Both the position numbers and the translations under genes were made by a program. DNA of 29,380 bases from Dunaliella salina. Its lineage: Eukaryota > Chlorophyta > Chlorophyceae > Chlamydomonadales > Dunaliellaceae. Of the stretch, positions 19,377 to 28,693 are shown in pieces (the stretch's first letter is position 1; every line of letters begins with the position of its first letter). The DNA is taken from contig MU070054.1 in NCBI GenBank assembly GCA_002284615.2, positions 111,159-140,538 on the forward strand. The letters run 5' to 3'. The notes below the pieces were generated by a model. The model saw only the letters and a list, made by a program, of their open reading frames with translations. It was not told the DNA's origin and ran no database searches.

Positions 19377-19587
19377 ACACTCTGCACTTCTTACTTTTGT
19401 TGACACTCCTGCGCTGCACTTCTTGCTCCTGCTGCTGCTGCTGCTGCACACTTCTGCTCCCAGGGCCCGCATCTGGGCACTTACGCTGCAAGTTAACTCC
19501 TAGAGCTCCATCAATTGCTTACTTGCTGCTTACTCGTTTTCGGGTCTTCACATCTTCACCTGGTGCATTTTCACAAGCCCGCTTCAT
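18846..19587 (-). CDS. Small four-exon gene, paralog of part of the 8-10 kb gene
   Basis: All phases agree in the model 19587-19534, 19485-19091, 19036-18988, 18902-18846, giving 184 residues from MKRACENAPGEDVKTRKR to SFNSDMRTY and a TAG stop. Introns are 48, 54 and 85 bp with GTAAGC, GTAAGC and GTGTGT donors. A basic KTRKRRK stretch spans the first junction and may be a nuclear signal. Poly-Gln, poly-Ala (13) and poly-Gln tracts follow. Residues such as AFNLEQAHLEWGGAQQ and AARAAAPQSNTSGL match AFNWEQAHLEW-RAQQ and AARAAASRSNSSGL in the 8-10 kb protein. The C-terminal folded domain of that protein is missing here. It lies about 120 bp behind the G-patch gene stop. Function is unknown; it could be an expressed truncated paralog or a pseudogene with chance splice sites. 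Confidence 0.6.
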
Positions 19588-19707
19588 GACAAGGCATATG
19601 TTTAACAAAATCTCAACTCCGTGGAGGAAAAGGAGAGAAATAGTAAGCACACAGCTGAACCACGTGGACTGAGAAAAACACCGCGTCCGAAATCAGGTCT
19701 GCCGCAC

Positions 19708-22700
19708 TCAATGGTCATCCTCGCATTCACCTGGGCAGGATCCTAGCAGCTGTTCCACACTGTCGTACCTAGCCCCACACCAGAAGCAGTAGGAAAAGTG
19801 TGTGCGCAAGACATGCAGCAGCGCGTGCAGCTGCGATGCCAGTGCACTTGGGTCCCCCTTTGCTGCCTCAGCAATTGCTTCAGCAGCCAACGTGGCCTCT
19901 GACTGTGGTGGCTCCTCTGAGGCTGCGCAAAACAAGGACAACAGCATCAGAGATTCTGCGTAAAAATGACAAGGTACGGTGAAATAAGCAAGAACAAACA
20001 AGAGTGGAGCCACTGGCTGCGGCTGCACAGGTCACAACCAGAAGAATTGATGCCATTTCTGCGTTACCGCGGCCTTTGTGATCTTGACAGATAAGTTGAG
20101 ACTAGCACTGCCATTGGTCAGCCCTGGCATGCTATGCTAAAAAGTGTTGAGTTGGTTTGCAGGTTTCAAGCAACTGAGTATGCAGAGTACTCGATATTGA
20201 CACATTAAACCAGTGTTGTTCCGTGCGACGGTCTGAGATGAATAATGCGATAAAATGCGTGTAAAGTGCGAGTTCGTCGAATTGTTCGATCGCACGTTTG
20301 GTCGAGGAGGGGGAGCCAGCCCAGGCAACCCCCCCAACCCCCCAACTGCCCCACCTTCTTCTCCCCCACACTTATACTCTCTGGTTTACAAAATGGGTGG
20401 GAAAAAGGGCCCTGAGTGGGACCATGTCATAGTGGTGGAGCAAAAGATAGAGCAGCAAGGACATCGCTGGGTGATTTTCGCGGAGGGGGGCAAAAGTTCG
20501 ACGAACGGCACTTTAAAAATGCGATAAAATGTGTGTAAAATGCGAATTCGATAAAGTTCGACGTTCGTCGCACGGAACAACACTGCATTAAACATGTCTG
20601 CATTAAAAAATGTGGATGAGGCATTGCAGGTGAGCCCTGCAAAATGAGTGCAATGATGCATGTTTTGACACGAATTTGCCCAATTATTTAGCTCCCACAC
20701 AGTTTTTTGTGTCAAATCTGACCCACCGGAGTGGAAAAACGGGGAGGTTGAAAATTGGCCTCAGAGCACTCAAGAGCATGAGCGCGACTGCCAGGCAAAA
20801 ATAGTGCAAAACTGGAAAGCAGGCATGTGCAGCATCTGGCCGCAATCTGAGTATGAGGTGTTGTTGTGCATATTTTTCAAGTATGCCCTGATGAGCTCTG
20901 AGGCCCAGGTGCAGGTGTTCGCGGCCCTGGAGCTCTGCCAAGGCTGGGAGCTGTTAAGACTATGGACTCAAGTGTCACTGTAGGGCCTCGCCAACTGACC
21001 CTCGCAACATTGTGAGGGACACATAAGCTTCGAAACTTATCAAGCTGTGACCAAAAGGAAAACAACTCTGGGGGAAAAGCTAGATAGTTTTAAAGGATGC
21101 AAAATATTTAGCTGGTTGCAACAGTCGGAAACCCAAACGGTGCACCCTGTGTCTCTCGCTTAGAATCCAGCTTTTCCGTGCCAAAATTGGGTGATTGGCC
21201 GGTCCAGACCACCGCCACAGCCCCGCGGACCCCCCAGGGTATGCTCCTGATGAAATGCTTAACCATCACTGTGGGTCAGGTAAGCCGAAGAAGTGGTTTC
21301 TGAGGATCCAATCCTGGCAGGGGTTTGCCTGATTTCTGGCCCCCCACCCTGGGCTTCCCCCCGGGACAGAAGGGGGGCTCAGAAGGGTCAAATTGGATGT
21401 CTGTATACTCAGATTTTGCTGGTTCCACTGGGGCAGGAACTCAAACCTAGATGCCTGACCCAACCTTAGGGTTTGGTTCTTGGGTAAGTACAGCAGGCCA
21501 AGCAAGCAAAAAAAAAAAAGAGATCATACGTAGGCAGTAACAAATCTTCTTACATCAACTACAAGAAGAGGCATGCATTGGCCATGAGTCCCCTTCATCA
21601 GAGGGTAAAATTGATGTGGGTATGGTGGATTGTATGCTGCACGCAGCTCCTGGGCACCAGGAATATGTGCGTGTTCTTTTGGGCAGTGCCCCCTGGGCCT
21701 TTGTCCCTCAATGTTCATGCAAGTCAACACTGAAAGAATAAAGCTTTGAGCTATCGGACTCCCCAGCTCAAAAGATTACCACCATTTGAAGCTGATTTCG
21801 TGCTGATTCCAGAGCTGCTCTTGGATGCTCGGTCAAGCCAACCTGCCCAGCCGAGGTTTCTGTCTCCTACATTTCAACCATGCGATACAAAATTCAGTTT
21901 TACATTGCTAAAATATTAATGTTGTGGTCAAGGAGCAAGTCGTGGAGCGGCGTGCACAATCTTACAGTTCACCAGGAATGGACGTTGCTGCAACAAGGAC
22001 TCTCCGTCAAACATACTATTGTGTGGGATGGTTGAAGCGTGAGGGTTGAGGGAGATCTAACCAGGGCTCCCACTTAAATCAGCTCCTTTGCTTGTGCACT
22101 CAACCCCAATTTATCCTGCACACATACTTTGCTGCCCACAGGTACCTGCATCAAAGTGGTGTGCTCCAATGCTTGGATTGTGAGAGGAGTTGGAGGTCTA
22201 ATGCTGGTAAAGGAGCAGGCCCCCCTGCTTTGTTTATTTCAATTTACCTACTGGCTGGGAGCAAACCTCATGAATTCAGGTGCAATGGCATCCCTAAAAC
22301 GGAAGCTCAAGCTCTGGAAGGAGACTTGGACTCCCAATTTGTCAACTCCTTAAATCCTTTGCCTTTGCATTCGACCCCACCACATCTGCAATTTGCATGC
22401 CCAACCCCTTGCCCACAGGGGTCAGCATGAAAGTACAAGGATTCTGGGCACTTGTTGAAGGCACTTAAACCTGTACAGGAGTAAGGGGTGGAGGAGGGGG
22501 TGGGGGTGGGGTGGGGTGGGGTGCAAGAGGGGCGCAGGCCCCTCTGCATGATTCGTATTAATTAAGCTCATGATTAGGTTCATCTTCAAGAGCAAAACTC
22601 ATGAGTAGAGGTGACTCGGTATCCCTAGCAAGGGAAGCACCAGCCCTGCCCCTATTTTTGAGATCGGATGATCGCCCCCTACTTGTTGTTTTCAGTGGCG

Positions 22701-25700
22701 TGTCTGGCTGTGCAAAAACAGCAAAGTTCAATCTCAGGTCACGTATGTGAATTTGCAGACCCTACCTTTACTTGACCCTTGCATTTTGGCAAAAAGCTCC
22801 TCTGCCTTAGGCACCTGGGCCAACGCCTGCATTGAAGTTTGGCGTTTGGGATTTAGCACATCTGATCAGTTGAAAAGCACACAATATGCAATTGTACAAA
22901 GTGTCCAGCGTTCCCTGAATATGCACAACGGAAGGAGTGTGGCACAAACATGTATGATGATTTTGAGAGTTCTAGTTCTGAGAAAATACATCCTTTAAAG
23001 CCTTCAACACAAGCTGCTTTTCCACTAGAAATTTAAATCCAGTCAGCTAACCAAGAACAATGCATGCAGATGACCAACATCTGCAGCAATAGATACATCC
23101 CGTCGAGTACAACCGGACATCATCCAAACAGCAGAGCGCAAAAGCATGAGCTGCATGGAAGATGTTTGAAAGTATGAATCCTGAGCATTGCAAAATGGAG
23201 CATCGCTCACAATGAGAGGATGACAGCAGCTTTTGAGGCTTTCCACCTGGATGCTCTTTTTTTTTTTGGTGAAAACATCTGTCAAGCAGTGTACAAAACC
23301 CTGACAAGCCAGTTTCCATGACTCACTTGATGAATGTCTCTCTCTTCTATGTGACCGCCAGTGAGGAGCCGCGGAAATAGAGCTGTCAGCTGGGGAAATA
23401 TCTCTACTTGACGGTGTTCATGCTTGGGGTGCTCTTCCCCCTGATGCTGAAATTGAGCACTTTCAAGCAGTTGCTCCAAGCTGGACATTGCACCGTGCAG
23501 ATGCTGCAAAGCATTCATCGTGAGTGTAGGCGGAGTCGCCATGAGTCCATGGTTCCTGATGAGCATGATTTGCTGCTCTAACTTCAAACTTGAGACAAGC
23601 AGCTGAAAGGCAAGTAGTACGTATTTTTAACATTAAGCTGATTTCCAACAGACTTAAGCTTTGCAACCCTTGTCTGGAACCAGTCAGCAAAAATGGAGCA
23701 CCCAGGGAAAAATGCAAGCGCTGGGCAAAGATGCAGCATTAAATGTGCTCAGCGATCTGGCCTTGCTTGGATGGAGCATCATGAAATGTCAAGAAGAGGA
23801 GCTTCCAGCCTGACTCCCATGGACACAAACCTGGACAAACCTGTTCTGGCACTACCCATGAGTGTCACCTCCCAAACATGCTATACAATGTCAAGCATGC
23901 ATACTGACCAGCAATTTTGCATTTCTGTGCCATCATTATAAAGCCTCTATGCATATTATAGATACCGTAGCGACGCTAATGTATTACGACGCTGATTTAT
24001 TATGAGGTACCAAAATAATTTCATTAATTATTTTACGAGCTTTAGGGTTTAACGAGGTTGCCTAGAAAAACTCAACATTTGCGAACTTGTGTTTCGCATC
24101 TCATGCACTCAGCTCTTCGCCTCTACTACATCCCCTTCCTCCACCTCTCTACATCCAAGGAGTCCGTGGAGGAACCTCCATGGGCTCCAGCTGTTGCCTG
24201 TCCTACTCAGCTGCCTTTGCTGCAGTGCTGTTGCTGCCTGTTTTGTGTACTGCAACTGCATGAGGATGGCACAGGGTTGAGGCGGATGCAGAGCAGCTCC
24301 GGACCATTGCCTTCATCACGCTTCCGCTTCGTACATCCCATGCCAAGAAGGGTTATTTGCACTCTCGCTGCATGAGGCTGCATTTTGGGGTGCTGTAATT
24401 TGCTTAATATAAACCTGTATCTTTTACGAGGCCTTGAAAAAAGTAATTTTAAAAGGCGATCCACATTGCGAGGACCCTGAATAATTATTCAATTAATCGC
24501 AAAACACCTAAAGTCGCTACGGTATTATGAAAAAGACTGCCATTTTGGAGCCTTTGAAAGGCTGACACAAAGTGACACCAACCGATTCAAATGCAACATT
24601 CCAGGAGAAATGAAGGTGATAAACTCTGTGGCTGGGCAGCGTCTCATCTGCTACAAACCTCGAGCATGCGGCGGGCAGCAAAGCCGGTGCGTGTGGCATC
24701 TTGAAAGGCAGTAGCACTGGCCGCCTCTAGCTTGGCACGCTTCACCTGCAACGGCAGGTGCACACTCAAATTTGTGAGCATCACCAGTTGCTAATCCTGC
24801 TCCGTTTAAACAGGTGCCCTTCCTTGCGCTTGTACAACCAAAGCAATCCAAAAGCTGCACATCAGATCTTAGTAGGAAAGGGTCACCTCCTTTTCTTTTC
24901 CCATATCAGTACATGCTAACCTAACCTACTACCTGCCACTTACACTGTGTAGTTTACATGCGACAACCTTCCCCACAACGCCCACAACCTGTCGTTCATG
25001 GGCCTCCTGCTGCTGTTGCGCTTTGCGCGCACGCTTGGCTTCATCCACCCCGAGGCCTGTCCTCTTGCCACGTATGTCAATTGCCACAGGAGCAGTGGGC
25101 CCTTGGCCTTGGGCACCCAGGCCTTTTCCAACCTGCTTACAAAAGAGGGGGGGGGGGAGCACATCTTATCTGCTGGTGCAGACTGCGCAGTGACATGATG
25201 TGCAGCATCTGTGTAATCCAGAGCGGCAGATACGGAAAGAGCAGGGTACAAGCTGAGAGGGTAGCTTTGCAAACGCTGGCTGCTTTTGAAAGAGAAGCAG
25301 GCATCTGCGCTACAATTGTCTTCGAAGACTGCAGGAGTAATTCAAAATCTTGCATACATCTGGCAGGCTCTTGGCATGCAATGTCACGCAGGGGGGGCAA
25401 GCAACGCTATGTTTAGGGGGTGCACAAAAGATTCACACCTGGTAGCCCATGGATTGCATCATCTTCAGGCCTTTGTTGTTGTTGTTGTCCTGGGTCAGTG
25501 GCTTGGAGAGCCCTGAGGCAAGGCGTGCAGCTGCTGAGGGTGCGCGCCCCTTAGCAGCAGCTTTCCGTTGGCTGCATGTGGGCATCAGGACCAAAAAACA
25601 GATTTGGAGTTTGTGCCTTACACTTGTTTAGCTGCTTCATGTAGCCAAAAGGAAGCAGAGCCCCAGCTGCATGCTAAAACAGCAGACTTAAGCCAGGCTG

Positions 25701-26634
25701 CATGCATTGAGACTCTCAATCTGAGAGGCTGCAAAAACTTGGGAGGGAGGGTTTTCTCCCTGGGATGACAAAGGTTACACTGCAACATGACTATGATTGT
25801 ACTTGCAGATAAATGCTGCCCCTGCACATGGTGTACTCGACCACAGACCCAAATGGAACAAGGTTTGCATTGTGTTTGCGTGCAGGCATTGCTCAGCTGC
25901 AGATGGTCTTGGCCAGCCAACTTTCCAGAATGCTGCTTATCCAGCGCCTCAGCACCAATCCTGAAATCAAGAGCAAAATGAGAATGGACCCGAATCATTC
26001 GGTAAATGGCTCATTCCAGTTGTAGTCATAAGCTATGTTCAGCAACACATTCATCCAAGAGAAGGAGGATCAATCCAGGTATGAAACACTGCACACGTTT
26101 CTGCCAAGGAGCTTCCAGGAAAATGTTATGCATAGATTGTGATCAATTATGCTGTTATATGTATGGGTCGGGAAAGCTGCATGCTGGCAATGCACACTGC
26201 TTCACTACCATGTCCAACCGCATGAGCTCTATCTAGAAAAAGCTCTACAAGATTTCCACCTCAAAACCAAAGGCACCTTCGATCAAGAGAACCACTTTCG
26301 CGTAAGCGTATCCGCCATGGTCAATGGCATGGCCGAAAAACTCACCGTGACTCAGACTCTTCTTTCTCCCGCGAAGCTTGTTGAGCATACTGGTCCAACA
26401 GCGCTTCCAGCTCATCTGCACAAGTGCAGGCTCAAAAGCGGATGTCTGAAGCATAGCGGGATGAGGACAAGAAAACTTTGCCTATTAACAAGAATGTGCC
26501 GCTTTTTCCCTCTACCGAGGGGTCTATCCAAAGCAGTGCATGCCGAGGTCTATCCAAAGCAGTGCATGCTTGGTTCTATTCAAAGCAGTGTAAGCGTGTC
26601 CACTTGTGCACTGACCATCATCTCCTTCAGACAT
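19708..26634 (-). CDS. GPATCH11: G-patch/DUF4187 protein, GPATCH11 family
   Basis: Phase-consistent exons: 26634-26616 (MSEGDD), 26415-26346 (DELEALLDQYAQQASREKEE), 25960-25922, 25571-25439 (ends NKGLKMMQSMGYQ), 25132-24989 (VGKGLGAQGQGPTAPVAIDI, KRTGLGVDEAKR), 24745-24659 (VKRAKLEAASATAFQ) and the last exon 19922-19708. The joined NKGLKMMQSMGYQVGKGLG is a canonical G-patch, which in this family binds RNA or helicase partners. The last exon gives YCFWCGARYD and CPGECEDDH-stop, the DUF4187 Cys pattern C-x2-C...CPG...DH of GPATCH11/CCDC75. The short exon 25960-25922 has a weak GTTGGC donor and is least certain. A middle exon expected between 24659 and 19922 was not found. Likely a nuclear RNA-processing protein. 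The family is clear; the internal structure is incomplete. Confidence 0.85.
20211..20585 (+). mobile_element. hAT-type non-autonomous DNA transposon (375 bp)
   Basis: A perfect 20-bp terminal inverted repeat begins CAGTGTTGTTCC (20211-20230) and is mirrored at 20566-20585. CATTAAAC flanks both sides as an 8-bp target duplication (20203-20210, 20586-20593). CAGTG ends with 8-bp duplications are hallmarks of the hAT superfamily. Subterminal AATGCGATAAAATG-GTGTAAA occurs in both halves as a direct repeat. Confidence 0.9.
20255..20527 (+). pseudogene. Remnant of transposase BED-type zinc finger in the hAT element
   Basis: An ORF of 90 residues lies within the element. After a Pro/Gly-rich stretch it reads MGGKKGPEWDHVIVVEQKIE, then GHRWVIFAEGGKSSTNGT. 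The W-x-H region followed by R-W resembles the start of a BED finger of hAT transposases, but the Cys pair is missing or shifted. The rest of the transposase is deleted. Confidence 0.5.
20669..20983 (+). CDS. Coding-like fragment of unknown family, no start
   Basis: Open for 104 codons between TGA at 20666 and TAG at 20981; the first Met is late, so it may be an exon or a 5'-truncated piece. Composition looks protein-like: PPEWKNGEVENWPQS, then GMCSIWPQSEYEVLLCIFF, then WELLRLWTQVSL. Just upstream, ATG at 20594 starts MSALKNVDEALQ followed by a GTGAGC donor, but its phase does not fit this frame with any acceptor I see. Both opposite-strand frames are also partly open, which weakens the case. 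Confidence 0.35.
   Translation, partial: HEFAQLFSSHTVFCVKSDPPEWKNGEVENWPQSTQEHERDCQAKIVQNWKAGMCSIWPQSEYEVLLCIFFKYALMSSEAQVQVFAALELCQGWELLRLWTQVSL
20984..22084. other. No gene seen (within the long G-patch intron)
   Basis: Frames here are short and lack motifs. A run of A lies at 21509-21520. Nothing else is supported. Confidence 0.4.
22085..22660. repeat. Diverged tandem duplication, about 300-bp unit, with G-rich insertion
   Basis: Landmarks recur in order: TGCCCACAGG at 22132 and 22413, GCAGGCCCC near 22219 and 22535, and AAAC(C)TCATGA followed by GGTATCCCTA or GGCATCCCTA near 22263 and 22594. The offset grows from 281 to 331 because the second unit holds GGGGTGGAGGAGGGGGTGGG and further GGGGT repeats (22486-22521). 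Confidence 0.6.
23043..23602 (-). CDS. Two coding exons of unknown protein, C-terminal part
   Basis: Exon 23602-23327 (92 codons) starts after CTTGCCTTTCAG and ends at CAA|GTGAGT: LLVSSLKLEQQIMLIRNHGL ... LEQLLESAQFQHQ ... TALFPRLLTGGHIEERDIHQ. A 48-bp intron leads to an exon at 23278 that reads SIQVESLKSCCHPLIVSDAP and later QLMLLRSAVWMMSGCTRRDV, to a stop at 23043. The junction is out of phase by one base unless the run of 11 A (minus strand; 23257-23267) was 12. The exons lie in the G-patch intron on the same strand; the first is phase-compatible with the exon ending at 24659, so they could be an alternative 3' end of that gene or a separate gene. The family is not recognised. Confidence 0.5.
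23965..24522. mobile_element. 558-bp inverted-repeat element flanked by TA
   Basis: TA-CCGTAGCGAC at 23963-23974 and GTCGCTACGG-TA at 24513-24524 are exact mirror images. TA on both sides fits the target choice of Tc1/mariner-like elements. Both subterminal regions are AT-rich, with TTTTACGAG repeated at 24034 and near 24423. An internal plus ORF (24058-24375) encodes nothing I recognise, so the element is non-autonomous. Confidence 0.6.
26519..26594. repeat. Minisatellite, three 26-bp units
   Basis: TCTATCCAAAGCAGTGCATG starts at 26523 and 26549, and a diverged copy at 26575. It lies in the first intron of the G-patch gene model, just beyond its 19-base first exon. Confidence 0.85.
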
Positions 26635-27167
26635 GAGCTAGCGGTGAAAATTCAAAAAGAATGATATTTTTGAAAATTGGTGCTGCCTTTGGATGAAGCA
26701 GCCGCTCCTCTGCGGTTGTAACCCAACTCCCAAAATATCTCTCATGTGCTCCACCACCTAACCGAACGAAAAAGTATCAGGCCGCATTGCAAACGGAGCA
26801 CATCAAAATGTACACACTACTAGTGTATCCCACTTGATTTGGTCTGGGACGTTGGACCAGGAGGCCGACATTGCAAGCCAAGGAGAGGTCAAAGCAGCAA
26901 CAGCAGCATTAGCAGGAGTGAGCAACGCACACAAGCTTCAGGTATGTGCTCCGCACAACAGGATGGCGGGAAGTTCAGTATGCCAGCGTGGAGGAGGAAA
27001 TCTGGTCCTCCGAATCCACGCGTAGGAAATCAGACCGAATCGGATACGCGAGGAACCCAGCACTGGCATCCGCAAACTGGCTGTATCTGATGCACTTACA
27101 GGCTCATACGAGGGAGTGCGCTGACGTATTCGACGGGTGAGCCCTTCGAAGAAAGTCAGCCCAGTGA
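26635..27167. promoter_or_regulatory. Divergent intergenic region between G-patch and PRR-like genes
   Basis: 533 bp separate the two start codons, so it should hold both promoters. No TATA box is obvious. A plus ORF at 26946-27140 (WREVQYASVEEEIWSSE) ends at GACGG|GTGAGC and could be a 5' exon, but its phase does not lead into the PRR frame, where a TGA at 27165 sits directly before the ATG. Confidence 0.45.
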
Positions 27168-28662
27168 ATGCTGGCAGAAATGGAGGAGCAGCAGCGCTTC
27201 GTCAGCACCGACATGCACATCCTGCTGGTGTGCGAGGACGTTGCAGCCAGCAGTGAGCTGCAGTCGCTGCTGCGGGCCACCGGGTACTTGGTGTCCGTGG
27301 AAAATACACAGGCAGCGATGCAGCGCGCCACTTCCTTGACAGCACACCCCCTACCACGACCACAACCACCTCCACCATCGCAGCAACAACAGCCTAACAA
27401 TGACAACAGAAGTCGAAGTTTAGAGGGCAGCCAAGAGCAGCAGCAGCAGCAACAGCAGCAGCAGAAGCCTGCAAGCGTGCCTGACCTGGTTATCCTCCTC
27501 TCCCCACAAAATATCGGCGAAAAGGCGACGCCCTCCCACGGGCACGCCAAACCCCTGGCTCCATCAACGCGCACAGGCGGGCCAGACATGATGTTGCTGC
27601 GTGCACTGGCCTCCCACAAGCCCCCCCCTGTCGTGCTTGCATTGGAAGTGGAGCATGCCACTCCCCAGGTGGTGCTCAGGGCGCTGGAGGAGGGGGCAGT
27701 GGATGTGTTGACCCTGCCAATGAGGAGGCAGGAGGCTTGCATGCTGTGGCAGCATGTCTACAAAGCACAGCTGTGTTTGAGGTGAGATTTTCCTCACGAT
27801 CATTGAATTGGTGACATCTCGCGTCCTCTGTCACTTGATGAAGGACAACTGAGTGAACCTGGGCTCTTGATTGATGCTGCCTCGTGGATATTGAAGAGCG
27901 CATGTGTGTCCACATTAGGCACATGTAAGTAGGGTTGTTTTGGCACTGTCCTGTGCTACGTCACACATCATGAGAACATTAGTGCAAACTGGGTGTCTTG
28001 ACTGATGCTATGGGTGGGTCACGATGAGTGCATGTGTGTTCAAACTGGGAGGCATCAGAGCAGGGTTGTTTTGGTCAACATTAAGTAGCATATTCGCTTA
28101 CATGTCGAGACTTTAAAATGCTTTGATGCAAGCTCCTAAAGAAATGCAGACAGTAAGCCAATATGTAAGTCCTGAACTCATCATTACGCTTGACATCATT
28201 CCTTGGTGCTGTGGCACAGGTCTGGAAGCAAGCGCGCGACCTATGTGCGACAGCCGCCTCACCGGCCTGGGACTTGCACACCTTCTGAGGAGGACAGCCC
28301 TTTGGCCGAAGAAAATGAGGAGGAGGGTCAGGGTGAGGGACAGGGCCAGGAGGAAGTCATGGAGGAGGCAGCAGGGGCAGCAGCGGCGTGTGCAAGAGCC
28401 GGGGAAGGTGGCAATCCCAGCCAGGCAGTAAAGCAAGAGGAGGGCAGTGGGTCAGGCAGTGGGGACAGCATTGCCACACAGCACCAGCCAGTTAGTTGTG
28501 GAGCAGGAAGCAGCGGTCGCAAAGGGAGTCTGGATGCAGGGGATCGCACCCGGCAGCAAGCGCCCCCCCTTTCCCGCCACAGCAACAGTAGTGAGCTGCC
28601 CACCCGCACCACCAATGGGGGCGGCATTGGAGACAGCACGTGCATGGAGGAGGCTCCCCCAA

Positions 28663-28693
<31 letters not shown>

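Noticed and set aside
24010..24060. Interstitial telomere (TTTAGGG)
   Set aside because: Only a single TTTAGGG-like unit is present, with no tandem array.
26149..26664. 171-codon plus ORF
   Set aside because: It runs across the 26-bp minisatellite and antisense to phase-consistent G-patch exons; no motif.
27104..27742. 212-codon minus-strand ORF opposite the PRR exon
   Set aside because: Mirror of the CAG-rich coding strand; the plus strand has the receiver motif, a bounded start and a phase-matched splice.
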